DNA of 64,000 bases from the NCBI RefSeq assembly GCF_028622115.1, contig NZ_CP097263.1, positions 9,187,501 to 9,251,500 on the forward strand, in the 5' to 3' direction. This DNA is from Kutzneria chonburiensis. GTDB lineage: Bacteria > Actinomycetota > Actinomycetes > Mycobacteriales > Pseudonocardiaceae. The notes beneath the pieces are model-generated. The model was given only the letters and a program-made list of their open reading frames with translations. It was not told where the DNA came from and did no database searches. A program made the translations under genes and the position numbers. Shown here in pieces: positions 28,063 through 35,843 of this stretch. The first letter of the stretch is position 1. Each line of letters starts with the position of its first letter.

Positions 28063-29703
28063 TCAGCGCCGGTCGAACACCTTGCCGTCGACGACCTCGA
28101 TGTGCCGGGTGGTCTGCACCGCCGCCAGCATCCGCCGGTCGTGCGTGACCAGCAGCAACGTGCCCGGGTAGTTGGCCAGCGCCGACTCCAGCTGCTCGAT
28201 CGCCGCCAGGTCCAGGTGGTTCGTCGGCTCGTCCAGCACCAGCAGGTTCACCCCGCGGGCCTGCAACAACGCCAGCGCGGCCCGGGTGCGCTCGCCCGGG
28301 GACAGCGTCACCGCCGGCCGAAGCACGTGGTTGGCCCCGAGCCCGAACTTGGCCAGCAGCGTCCGGACCTCGGCCGGCACCAGCTCGGGCACGGCCGCGC
28401 CGAACGAGTCCAGCAGCGTCGCGTCGCCGAAGAACAGCTGCCGGGCCTGGTCGACCTCGCCGACGACGACCCCGTGGCCGAGCGCCGCGTTGCCCTCGTC
28501 GAGATCGACCCGGCCGAGCAGGGCCGCGAGCAGCGTGGACTTGCCGGCGCCGTTGGCCCCGGTGATGGCGACCTTGTCGGCCCAGTCGATCTGGAGGTCC
28601 ACCGGGCCGAGGGTGAAGTCGCCGCGCCGGACGACGGCCCCGCGCAGCGTCGCCACCACCGACCCGGAACGGGGCGCGGCGGCGATCTCCATCCGCAGCT
28701 CCCACTCCTTGCGCGGCTCCTCGACGACGTCCAGCCGCTCCAGCAGCTTGTCCGTCTGCCGGGCCTTGGCCGCCTGCTTCTCGCTGGACTCGATGCGCTT
28801 GCGCTTGCCGTTCTTGTCGTTGTCCTTCGGGAAGCGGATCGCGTTGCGCACGCCCTTGTCGGCCCAGGCCCGCTGCATCCGGGCCCGCTCCTCCAGCGAG
28901 GACTTGGTGTCGGCGTACTCCTCGTACTCCTCGCGGGCGTGCCGGCGGGCGGTGGCCCGCTCCTCCAGGTACGACTCGTAGCCGCCGCCGTAGGTGTTGA
29001 CCTGCTGCTGGGCCAGGTCCAGCTCGACAACGCGGGTCACCGTGCGGGCCAGGAACTCGCGGTCGTGGCTGATCAGCACCGTGCCGGCCCGCAGCTCCGA
29101 GACGAACCGCTCCAGCCGGCCGAGGCCGTCCAGGTCCAGGTCGTTGGTCGGCTCGTCGAGCAGGAAGATGTCGTACCGGCTGAGCAGCAGCGAGGCCATG
29201 CCGGTGCGGGCCGCCTGGCCGCCGGACAGCGAGGTCATCGCCTGGTCGAGGCCGACGGCCAGGCCGAGGTCGGCGATCACCTCGTCGATCCGCTCGTCCA
29301 GGTCGGCGCCGCCGAGCGCCAGCCAGCGGTCCAGGCTCACCGCGTACGCGTCGTCGGCGCCGGGCCGGCCCTCGGTCAGCGCCTCAGTGGCCGTGTCCAG
29401 GTCGAGCTGGGCCTGCGTGACGCCGGTGCGGCGGCCGAGGAACGCCCGGACGGTCTCGCCCGGGCGGCGCTCCGGCTCCTGCGGCAGGTGCCCGACGGTG
29501 GCGGTCGGCGGGTTCAGCCGGATCGACCCCTGCTCGGGCCGGAGCAGCCCGGCCAGCGTCTGCAGCAGGGTCGACTTGCCAGCGCCGTTCACGCCGACCA
29601 GCCCGATCACGTCGCCGGGGGCGACGACCAGGTCCAGGCCGGTGAACAGCACGCGGTCCCCATGCCCGGCGGCAAGGTCCTTGGCTACGAGTGTGGCGCT
29701 CAT
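28063..29703 (-). CDS. ABC-F family ATPase
   Basis: 546 residues with two fused ATPase domains and no membrane part. Each domain has Walker A (GVNGAGKST near 40, GANGAGKST near 350), a signature (SLSGGQAARTGMA; LSPGERTRAALA) and Walker B (LLDEPTNDLDLD; VLDEPTNHLDLA). A charged linker of about 90 residues (EYEEYADTKSSLEERAR, KDNDKNGKRKR) joins them, as in ribosome-binding ABC-F proteins. Such factors act on the ribosome and some protect it from antibiotics; which role applies here cannot be told. Gene order gives no partner. Confidence 0.92.
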   Translation of the reverse strand: MSATLVAKDLAAGHGDRVLFTGLDLVVAPGDVIGLVGVNGAGKSTLLQTLAGLLRPEQGSIRLNPPTATVGHLPQEPERRPGETVRAFLGRRTGVTQAQLDLDTATEALTEGRPGADDAYAVSLDRWLALGGADLDERIDEVIADLGLAVGLDQAMTSLSGGQAARTGMASLLLSRYDIFLLDEPTNDLDLDGLGRLERFVSELRAGTVLISHDREFLARTVTRVVELDLAQQQVNTYGGGYESYLEERATARRHAREEYEEYADTKSSLEERARMQRAWADKGVRNAIRFPKDNDKNGKRKRIESSEKQAAKARQTDKLLERLDVVEEPRKEWELRMEIAAAPRSGSVVATLRGAVVRRGDFTLGPVDLQIDWADKVAITGANGAGKSTLLAALLGRVDLDEGNAALGHGVVVGEVDQARQLFFGDATLLDSFGAAVPELVPAEVRTLLAKFGLGANHVLRPAVTLSPGERTRAALALLQARGVNLLVLDEPTNHLDLAAIEQLESALANYPGTLLLVTHDRRMLAAVQTTRHIEVVDGKVFDRR

Positions 29704-29766
29704 CAGAGCCGGAATCCTACTGGAGGGCGGATTCGAGGCCGGCCCGGTTTCCCTCGGGGCCCGCGG

Positions 29767-29994
29767 TCAGCGGTTGGACGACGGGAACCGGCCGTCGCTG
29801 CGGCCGAGCGCGATCAGCTGGGTGTACTGGTCCTGCCAAGAGCGCTCGGTGGTCAGCAGGTCGGACAGCCGCTGCACCCAGGGCTCGTCGACCGGCGGCG
29901 CCGCGGTGGCCAGGTGCCGCTTGGTCTCGTCGCGTGCCTTGATCCACTCGTCCAGGGTCGGGCCGAGTACGGGGCCACCTGCTTGTTCGGGCAT
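29767..29994 (-). CDS. Small conserved-looking hypothetical protein
   Basis: 75 residues, ATG 29994, 63 bp upstream of the ABC-F gene on the same strand. It is soluble, Trp/Asp/Glu-rich (LDEWIKARDETKRHL, DEPWVQRLSDLLTTERSWQDQYTQLI) with a probable two-helix structure. Good codon bias supports coding. I recognise no family; it may be co-transcribed with the ABC-F gene. Confidence 0.6.
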   Translation of the reverse strand: MPEQAGGPVLGPTLDEWIKARDETKRHLATAAPPVDEPWVQRLSDLLTTERSWQDQYTQLIALGRSDGRFPSSNR

Positions 29995-30207
29995 ACGGCG
30001 ACCGTACTGCGCCGTTTCTTCGCTGTCCGCCCCCGCTGGGGTACAGTCGGCTGGTCAGGGCCTCAGTGGTCGGCAGTCCGCCGGCACGATGTCCGGACCC
30101 AACCCGGCTCGGTGGTCACCGGCCGGAGACGGGAGCACCGGCTTGCAGCCGGAATGCCTGCTCGACCTTCGCGTTTTACCTTCTTCTTCGATGCCGTGGT
30201 GCCGGTC

Positions 30208-30423
30208 ATGAGGCGCATCACGCGGACGGACCGGTCCCGCACCGTGGCCGGCGGAATCGGCCAGGAGCGCGCCGACGCGGCCGAGGCGGTACTCGCCGAC
30301 CAGCAGGCCCGGGCCACCATCACCGTCGCGGGCAACGCCCTCGACGTCGGTGACTGCCGGGAGCTGCTGTGCATGCTCGGGCTGGACGAACAGCCGTCCC
30401 GGGCTGTGCGCGTCTCCGTCTGA
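30208..30423 (+). CDS. Small hypothetical protein
   Basis: 71 residues from ATG 30208; an in-frame ATG at 30154 would add 18 residues (PARPSRFTFFFDAVVPV). Neither has a good ribosome-binding site, so the start is uncertain. The C-terminal half (ARATITVAGNALDVGDCRELLCMLGLDE) looks like a folded, conserved segment, and codon bias is typical. It lies just before the cold-shock gene on the same strand and could be co-transcribed with it. No known family. Confidence 0.55.
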   Translation: MRRITRTDRSRTVAGGIGQERADAAEAVLADQQARATITVAGNALDVGDCRELLCMLGLDEQPSRAVRVSV

Positions 30424-30508
30424 CCGGGCTCGCTCGCCCGACCGGGTCCGAATCGGGCCACGGCGTCGGGCGTAGGCGCACGCCCCCACAACGAAGAAGA
30501 GGACTCCC

Positions 30509-30712
30509 ATGACTCAGGGAACAGTCAAATGGTTCAGCGGCGCCAAGGGATTCGGGTTCATCGCGCCCGCGGCCGGCGGGCCTGACCTGTTCGTGCACCA
30601 CACCGAGATCGAGGGTTACGACTTCGGCGGCATCGCCGACGACCAGGCGGTGGAGTTCGAGGTCGGCGAGGGGCGAAAAGGACCGCAGGCGGTCAGCGTC
30701 CGCATGCTCTGA
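30509..30712 (+). CDS. Cold-shock domain protein
   Basis: 67 residues preceded by GAAGAAGAGGA. It has the cold-shock OB fold with RNP1 (KGFGFI) and RNP2 (LFVHH), starting MTQGTVKWFSGAKGFG, as in CspA-family RNA chaperones. The sequence is near the canonical length but divergent from housekeeping CspA in the second half (EIEGYDFGGIADDQAVEFEV). It binds single-stranded RNA or DNA in the cytosol. A strong bidirectional hairpin follows its stop. Confidence 0.92.
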   Translation: MTQGTVKWFSGAKGFGFIAPAAGGPDLFVHHTEIEGYDFGGIADDQAVEFEVGEGRKGPQAVSVRML

Positions 30713-30721
30713 GCCGGGCCC

Positions 30722-30750
30722 GCTCGGCTCGTGGCCGTCACGGGCCGAGC
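30722..30750. terminator. Hairpin between convergent genes
   Basis: The arms GCTCGGCTCGTG and CACGGGCCGAGC form a stem of 12 pairs (one G-U) with loop GCCGT, between the ends of the cold-shock gene and the adenosine deaminase-like gene. It overlaps the last bases of the latter. No T-run follows, so it may be a weak or bidirectional terminator. Confidence 0.55.
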
Positions 30751-31676
30751 GCAAGCCAGTCGTCGATGGACGCAAGCAACGGCGCTTTGCTCGCGTCCGG
30801 TGCGAACGAGGCTTCGACGCCGGCCCGGGCCAGCGCGGCCAGCGCCGCGTCGTCGTAGCCGAAGTGCGCGCGGATCCGCTCATACTCGGTGACCAGGTCG
30901 GTGCCGACCGAGGCCGGCACGTCGGTGTTCACGGTGACCAGCAGCCCGGCGTCGACCAGCCGTGGCAGCGGGTGGGTCGGCCAGGACGGCACCAGGCCGA
31001 GGCCGACGTTGGAGGACGGGCACACCTCCAGCGGCACCCGCAAGTCCCGCAGCCGGGCCACCAGGTCGGGTGATTCCAGGCAGCGGATGCCGTGACCGAT
31101 ACGGGCGGCGTGGCCGAGGTCCAGGGCCTCGACGATGCTGGCCGGCCCGGCGTCCTCACCGGCGTGATGGACCAGCCGGACACCGGCATCCCTTGCCGCG
31201 TCGAGAAGTTCGGCGAACGGCGCGAGCGGGTGCCGCTCCTCGCCGGCCATCCCGATCGCCACCACCCGATCGTGTTTGCGGGCCAGGTCGAGCGTGGCGG
31301 CGAAGCGCTCGGGGGACCGTCGCCGGGAGTGGTCCAGGATCACCGTGAACTCCGGGCCCAGGCCGTCCAGCACGGCGTCGAGCGGCATCTCCAGGTCGCC
31401 GAGCCGCTCGCCGTGCGCGGCGGCCGTGAAGGTCACCTCGCCGTAGCGAACTCCCTGCGCCCGCTGGTCTTCGCTGAACTCGGCGGCGATCCGGGTGAAG
31501 TGCTCCGGCTTCCGGAGACACTGCCGTACCAGCGAGTTGTGGTCGGCGAACGAGCGGAAACTGTCGAATTCCGTGGTGTCCGAGGCGAAACCGAGCTCGG
31601 CCAGCGTCGACGGCCGGATCGTGCTCTCCAGGTGGACGTGCAGGTGCGCCTTGGGCAGCGCGGCCAGGTCACGCAT
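30738..31676 (-). CDS. Adenosine deaminase-family amidohydrolase
   Basis: 312 residues. The TIM-barrel metal site is recognisable: KAHLHVHLE (HxH), HHAGE (His and catalytic Glu), RIGHGIRC, CPSSNVGLGLV and VNTDVPASV (metal Asp). It should hydrolyse an amino group from a purine-like substrate in the cytosol. Two positions differ from standard enzymes: the HLEG glycine is Ser, and the usual DDP motif reads DVP. Substrate may therefore differ from adenosine. The start ATG overlaps the stop of the upstream SBF transporter gene by 8 bases, so the two are translationally coupled. Confidence 0.85.
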   Translation of the reverse strand: MRDLAALPKAHLHVHLESTIRPSTLAELGFASDTTEFDSFRSFADHNSLVRQCLRKPEHFTRIAAEFSEDQRAQGVRYGEVTFTAAAHGERLGDLEMPLDAVLDGLGPEFTVILDHSRRRSPERFAATLDLARKHDRVVAIGMAGEERHPLAPFAELLDAARDAGVRLVHHAGEDAGPASIVEALDLGHAARIGHGIRCLESPDLVARLRDLRVPLEVCPSSNVGLGLVPSWPTHPLPRLVDAGLLVTVNTDVPASVGTDLVTEYERIRAHFGYDDAALAALARAGVEASFAPDASKAPLLASIDDWLALGP

Positions 31677-32631
31677 GCGAGTACTGGTCGGCGTAGCGGC
31701 GGGCCAGCCAGGCGCAGACCATCAGCTGCATCTGGTGGAACAGCATCAGCGGCAGCACGATCAGGCCGACCGAGGCCGCCGGGAACAGCACGCTGGCCAT
31801 GGGCAGGCCGCTGGCCAGTGACTTCTTCGACCCGCAGAACACGATGGCGATCTCGTCGGCGCGGCCGAACCGGAGCCGGCGGGCCAGCACCGTGGTGGCC
31901 ACGAGGACGAACGCAAGCAACGCGGCGTTGCATGCGAGCAGCAGGGCGAGCGAGACGACGGACAGTCGGCCCCAGATGCCGGCGACCACGCCCTCGCTGA
32001 ATGCGGCGTACACGACCAACAGGATGGATCCCCGGTCCACGTAGCCCAACATCTTTTTGTGCCGGGTCAGGAACGGGGTGATCCACCGCCGCAGCACCTG
32101 GCCGGCCAGGAACGGGGCCAGCAGTTGGAGCAGGATGTCCCGGATCGAGTCGAAGGAGACGCCGCCGCTGCCGTTCACGATGAACACCGTGACCAGCAGC
32201 GGGGTCAGCACGATCCCGATCAGGTTGGAGAACGAGGCGCTACAGATGGCCGCGGCCACGTTGCCGCGGGCGATCGAGGTGAAGGCGATCGAGGACTGCA
32301 CGGTCGACGGAAGGCAGCACAGGAACAGAACTCCGGAGTACAGGTCCGGGGTGAGCACCGTCGGCACCAGCAGCCCGCACAGCAGGCCGAGCACCGGGAA
32401 CAGCACGTACGTGCAGGCCAGCACCAGCGTGTGCAGCCGCCAGTGCTTGAGGCCGTCCAGCGCCTCCCGAGTGGACAGCCGTGCCCCGTACAGGAAGAAC
32501 AGCAGGCCGATGGCGACGGTCGTGACGTGCCCGAGTCCGGTTGCGGCCGTCCCGCGCGCGGGCAGGATGGCGGCCAGGCCGACCGTGGCCAGCAGCAGGA
32601 GGATGTACGGATCTATCCGCAGCCGGGACAT
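31669..32631 (-). CDS. SBF-like (bile acid:sodium symporter) transporter
   Basis: 320 residues with about nine to ten membrane helices and no signal peptide. It resembles SBF-like proteins of the PF13593 (YfeH) type: LLLLATVGLAAILP, IGLLFFLYGARLST, CCLPSTVQSSIAFTSIARGN, GSKKSLASGLPMASVLF. These are sodium-coupled secondary transporters of organic anions, usually with unassigned substrates. Overlap with the adenosine deaminase-like gene suggests uptake of a substrate processed by that enzyme. It diverges from the LLM oxidoreductase and its MerR-type promoter. Confidence 0.85.
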   Translation of the reverse strand: MSRLRIDPYILLLLATVGLAAILPARGTAATGLGHVTTVAIGLLFFLYGARLSTREALDGLKHWRLHTLVLACTYVLFPVLGLLCGLLVPTVLTPDLYSGVLFLCCLPSTVQSSIAFTSIARGNVAAAICSASFSNLIGIVLTPLLVTVFIVNGSGGVSFDSIRDILLQLLAPFLAGQVLRRWITPFLTRHKKMLGYVDRGSILLVVYAAFSEGVVAGIWGRLSVVSLALLLACNAALLAFVLVATTVLARRLRFGRADEIAIVFCGSKKSLASGLPMASVLFPAASVGLIVLPLMLFHQMQLMVCAWLARRYADQYSHA

Positions 32632-32652
32632 CAGCGCAGCATAAGCACGGCA

Positions 32653-32683
32653 TTGACCTGGAGTGCGCTCCAGCGCCTAGCGT
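32653..32683 (+). promoter_or_regulatory. MerR-type promoter with 19-bp spacer
   Basis: TTGACC (32653-32658) and TAGCGT (32678-32683) are separated by 19 bases instead of 17, and the spacer holds the dyad CTGGAG-TGCG-CTCCAG. This is the hallmark of promoters activated by MerR-family regulators that twist overlong spacers. It faces the LLM oxidoreductase gene. No MerR gene is in the window, so a regulator from elsewhere is expected. Confidence 0.65.
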
Positions 32684-32716
32684 TGTGGCGACACTCACGA
32701 CCGAATGGGAGACGAC

Positions 32717-33580
32717 GTGCGAGTCGGCGTCCACATCACCAAGTTCGACAACCCGGCGGGCTCCTCGGCCGTCGCCGCTGAGCTCGCCACCACCGCGCGC
32801 GCCGCCGAGGCCGCCGGCGTCGGCTGGATCTCCGTGATGGACCACTACTTCCAGATGGAGCACAACGGCGGCGCGACCGACGACATGCTCGAGGGCTACA
32901 CCACGCTCGGCTTCCTGGCCGCGCACACCTCGACCGCCGAGCTCAGCCTGCTGGTCACCGGCGTGACCTACCGCAACCCCGGGCTGCTGGCCAAGATCGT
33001 CACGACCCTGGACGTGCTGTCCAACGGCCGGGGCACGCTCGGCATCGGCGCCGCCTGGTACGACCGGGAGCACGCCGGTCTCGGCGTCAACTTCCCGCCG
33101 CTCAAGGAGCGCTTCGAGCGGCTGGAGGAGACGCTGCAGATCTGCCGGCAGATGTTCGACCAGGGCAACGACGGGCCGTACGAGGGCAAGTACTACCAGC
33201 TGGCCGAGACCATCAACCACCCGCCGGCCGTGCGTTCGCCGCGCCCGCGCATCCTCATCGGCGGTGGCGGCGAGAAGAAGACCCTGCGCCTGGTCGCCCA
33301 GTACGCCGACGCGTGCAACCTGTTCCCGAGCTCGGTCGAGGAGGTTGCCCACAAGCTCGACGTGATCAAGGGCCACTGCGACACCGTCGGCCGCGACTTC
33401 GCCGAGATCGAGGCCACCCTGACCACGCGGTCCGACGACCTGGACACCTTCGTCGCGCAGATGGAGGACTACGCCAAGCTCGGCATCAAGACCGTGATGA
33501 TCGCCCCGCCGACCGGCACGCCGTCCCGGTGGATCGAGGAGTTCGTCGCACCGGCCGTGCAGCGCGTGGCCGATCTGTGA
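32717..33580 (+). CDS. LLM-class (F420-dependent type) oxidoreductase
   Basis: 287 residues from GTG 32717, with GGGAGA 5 bases before; ATG 32705 would add 4 residues. The luciferase-like TIM barrel is clear: GVHITKFDNP, AEAAGVGWISVMDHYFQME, TYRNPGLLAKIVTTLDVLSNGR, LGIGAAWYDREHAGLG, PRPRILIGGGGEKKTLRLVAQYAD. Actinobacterial members of this type mostly use reduced F420. Its substrate is unknown. The MerR-type promoter just upstream suggests induction by a toxic or electrophilic compound. Two terminators follow directly. Confidence 0.88.
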   Translation: MRVGVHITKFDNPAGSSAVAAELATTARAAEAAGVGWISVMDHYFQMEHNGGATDDMLEGYTTLGFLAAHTSTAELSLLVTGVTYRNPGLLAKIVTTLDVLSNGRGTLGIGAAWYDREHAGLGVNFPPLKERFERLEETLQICRQMFDQGNDGPYEGKYYQLAETINHPPAVRSPRPRILIGGGGEKKTLRLVAQYADACNLFPSSVEEVAHKLDVIKGHCDTVGRDFAEIEATLTTRSDDLDTFVAQMEDYAKLGIKTVMIAPPTGTPSRWIEEFVAPAVQRVADL

Positions 33581-33589
33581 TTCCCGCGG

Positions 33590-33614
33590 TGGCCCCTCGG
33601 TTTCCGAGGGGCCA
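33590..33614 (+). terminator. First hairpin after LLM gene
   Basis: A perfect 11-bp stem (TGGCCCCTCGG with its complement) around a TTT loop, 9 bases after the stop. It lacks a T tract and probably acts together with the next hairpin. Confidence 0.65.
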
Positions 33615-33624
33615 CTGTGGTCTC

Positions 33625-33649
33625 GGGGCGTCTTTCTGACGCCCCTTTT
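33625..33649 (+). terminator. Intrinsic terminator
   Basis: GGGGCGTC and GACGCCCC form an 8-bp GC-rich stem with loop TTTCT, followed by TTTT. This is a classical Rho-independent terminator and separates the LLM gene from the GMC cluster. Confidence 0.85.
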
Positions 33650-33711
33650 CCTTTCTCGGCCCGGCGCCGCGACTTGACGAGGTCGCCGCGCGGGGCCGAC
33701 CCACTTCGTAC

Positions 33712-33726
33712 AGTCCACTATGGACT
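33712..33726. repeat. TCCACTATGGA-type palindrome
   Basis: AGTCCACTATGGACT has 6-bp arms around CTA. It lies in the leader region of the GMC cluster, 155 bp before its first gene. The 11-bp core recurs exactly, in reverse orientation, at 37390-37400, and relatives are at 41865-41875 and 44450-44468. It could be an operator for this cluster or a dispersed genomic palindrome. Confidence 0.5.
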
Positions 33727-33880
33727 TTCCATCGGCGCGGCCGATGTCGTTTGCCCCTACTGCGTGCAATGCGCCTTGAGCCATGGCGCGGTGACACCGA
33801 TGCTGAACCGGCCAAGCACGGATGGCCTGTGCGGCGAAGGCCGGTGTCCCAGGCCGCTAGTGGAGGAGTGGACGGAAACC

Positions 33881-34282
33881 ATGCCTGCAGAACAGAACCC
33901 GCGGGACGTCGCGACGTTCGTCCAGCAGTGGTACGACCTGCTCAGCGACCACGAGCCCGTCGAGCGGCTGCTGCCGATGGTCGCGGACGACGGCCTGGAG
34001 ATGGCCTTTCCCGAGCGCACCCTGCGCGGCCACGCGGACTTCCGCGACTGGTACGTCGCCGTCGGCGAGGCGTTCTCGGACCAGACGCACACCGTGGAAC
34101 TGCTGAGCAGCACCGACAACGGCGACACGATCGACATCGCGGTCACGGTGGTGTGGGAGGCGACCAACAACGCCGACGACTCGCGCTCCAAGTTCCGCGT
34201 GAACCAGACGTGGCAGCTGGTGAAGACCGCCACCGGCCCCGTGATCAGCACGTACGCCGTCGGCGACCTCGTCGCCATCTGA
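33881..34282 (+). CDS. SnoaL-like (NTF2-fold) protein
   Basis: 133 residues from ATG 33881; GGAGGAG lies about 13 bases upstream. The size and pattern (ATFVQQWYDLLSDHEPVERLL, MAFPERTLRGHADFRDWYVAV, VNQTWQLVKTATGPVISTYAVGDL) are those of SnoaL-like/NTF2 small alpha+beta barrels that bind hydrophobic ligands and sometimes catalyse cyclisation or isomerisation. It is the first gene of the GMC cluster, 32 bp before the first GMC gene, and probably binds a cluster intermediate. No catalytic residue can be assigned. Confidence 0.75.
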   Translation: MPAEQNPRDVATFVQQWYDLLSDHEPVERLLPMVADDGLEMAFPERTLRGHADFRDWYVAVGEAFSDQTHTVELLSSTDNGDTIDIAVTVVWEATNNADDSRSKFRVNQTWQLVKTATGPVISTYAVGDLVAI

Positions 34283-34314
34283 TCGCGGCGACCGGCAAGG
34301 TAGGAGGGAACACC

Positions 34315-35841
34315 GTGGCGGACAAGTACGATTTCATCGTGGTGGGCGCCGGTTCGTCCGGCTCCGTGCTGGCCGACCGGCTCAGTGAGATCCCTGGCGC
34401 CACAGTGTTGGTGCTGGAGGCGGGCGCGGCGTCGGTGCCCGACAGCGTCGACGTGCCGCACCGCTGGGCGGAGCACCACTTCACCGATCTCGACTGGGCC
34501 TACTTCAGCGTGCCGCAGCCGGCGTTGGACGGCCGCAAGGTGTACGCCGCTGGCGGCAAGGGCGTCGGCGGCTCGACCAACCTGTACCACATGATCCACC
34601 TGCGTGGTGAGCCGCTGGACTACGACAACTGGGCCTACCACGGCGCGACCGGCTGGGGCTGGAACGACGTGCTTCCGTTCTTCCAGAAGCTGGAGAACCA
34701 GGAGGACGACACCAATCCGACCGCCGGCCACGGCGGCCCGCTGAACATGATCAACGCCGGCACGCACGCGCCGAACCCGTTGTCCCAGACGTTCATCGAC
34801 GCCTCGGTCGAGCTCGGCCACGCCTACACCGACGACTTCAACAAGTCGCTGACCGGCGCCGGCTGGCATCACCTGGACATGAAGGACGGCAAGCGGTTCG
34901 GCGCCCGCGCGGCGTATCTCGAGCCCGCGCTGGCCCGGCCCAACGTCACGTTGAGCGCGAAGTCCTTCGTCAGCCGGCTGCTCTTCGACGGCAACAGGGT
35001 CACCGGAGTCGAGTACATTGTGGACGGTCAGGTGCGGACGGCGAACGCCGGCACCGAGGTGATCCTCGCCGCCAGCGGCCTGCAGACGCCGAAGATCCTC
35101 ATGCTGTCCGGCATCGGACAGCCCGAGCACCTCGGCCAGTTCGGCATCGAGACCAGGGTGGCCCTGCCCGGCGTCGGCGAGAACTACCACGACCACGTGC
35201 TGATGGTGGCCCCGGTCAACATCACCGACCGGCTGGCGCCGGAGCCGAACCTCCAGATGTCCGAGGTCTGCCTGTTCGCCAACACCGGTGGCTGGCCGGT
35301 GCCGGACCTCCAGATCGGCTTCGTGCACCGGGCCCAGTTCCAGGCCGAGCCGGACGTGCGCAAGACCACCATGATCCCGGGCCTCGTCCGGCCGCTCTCC
35401 CGCGGCACGGTCCGGCTGGCCAGCGCCGACCCGACCGAGAACGTGCTGTTCGACCCCGGCTACCTGTCGCACCCGTCGGACCTGGAGCGCATGGTGCAGG
35501 CCTTCGAGCTGGGCCGGGACCTGTTCAGCACCAAGGCCTTCGCGGCATGGGGCGTCAAGGAGGTCACCCCTGGCTCCGATGTGGCCACCAAGGCCGAGGT
35601 CACGCAGTACGTCAAGGACAACGTCGGCTCGTACTACCACTACGTCGGCGCCTGCAAGATGGGCACCGACAACCTGGCCGTCGTCGACCCGCGGCTGAAG
35701 GTCTACGGCGTCGAGGGCCTGCGCATCGCCGACGCGTCGGTGATCCCCGAGGTGCCGACCGGCAACTGCCAGACCGCGGTGATGATGATCGCCGAGCGCG
35801 CGGCCGAGTTCATCAAGGACGACCTGAGCCGGAGCGTGTGA
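34315..35841 (+). CDS. GMC-family FAD oxidoreductase 1
   Basis: 508 residues from GTG 34315, with TAGGAGGG close upstream. The N-terminal Rossmann motif VVGAGSSGSVLADRL binds FAD; GKGVGGSTNLYHMIHLRG is the first GMC signature and ILAASGLQTPKILMLSGIG the second. The C-terminal active-site region has YYHYVGACKMG and TGNCQTAVMMIAERAAE (catalytic His and Asn). GMC enzymes oxidise alcohols, aldehydes or polyols, passing electrons to oxygen or a carrier. The next gene is a second, diverged GMC enzyme 2 bp away, and an aldehyde dehydrogenase lies later in the cluster, suggesting sequential oxidation. The substrate is not recognisable. Confidence 0.88.
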   Translation: MADKYDFIVVGAGSSGSVLADRLSEIPGATVLVLEAGAASVPDSVDVPHRWAEHHFTDLDWAYFSVPQPALDGRKVYAAGGKGVGGSTNLYHMIHLRGEPLDYDNWAYHGATGWGWNDVLPFFQKLENQEDDTNPTAGHGGPLNMINAGTHAPNPLSQTFIDASVELGHAYTDDFNKSLTGAGWHHLDMKDGKRFGARAAYLEPALARPNVTLSAKSFVSRLLFDGNRVTGVEYIVDGQVRTANAGTEVILAASGLQTPKILMLSGIGQPEHLGQFGIETRVALPGVGENYHDHVLMVAPVNITDRLAPEPNLQMSEVCLFANTGGWPVPDLQIGFVHRAQFQAEPDVRKTTMIPGLVRPLSRGTVRLASADPTENVLFDPGYLSHPSDLERMVQAFELGRDLFSTKAFAAWGVKEVTPGSDVATKAEVTQYVKDNVGSYYHYVGACKMGTDNLAVVDPRLKVYGVEGLRIADASVIPEVPTGNCQTAVMMIAERAAEFIKDDLSRSV

Positions 35842-35843
35842 GC

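Noticed and set aside
28042-30423. Very long plus-strand frame across the ABC-F gene
   Set aside because: It is antisense to the ABC-F ATPase with low-complexity, Arg/Gly/Gln-rich translation and no motifs. Only its last 71 codons look coding.
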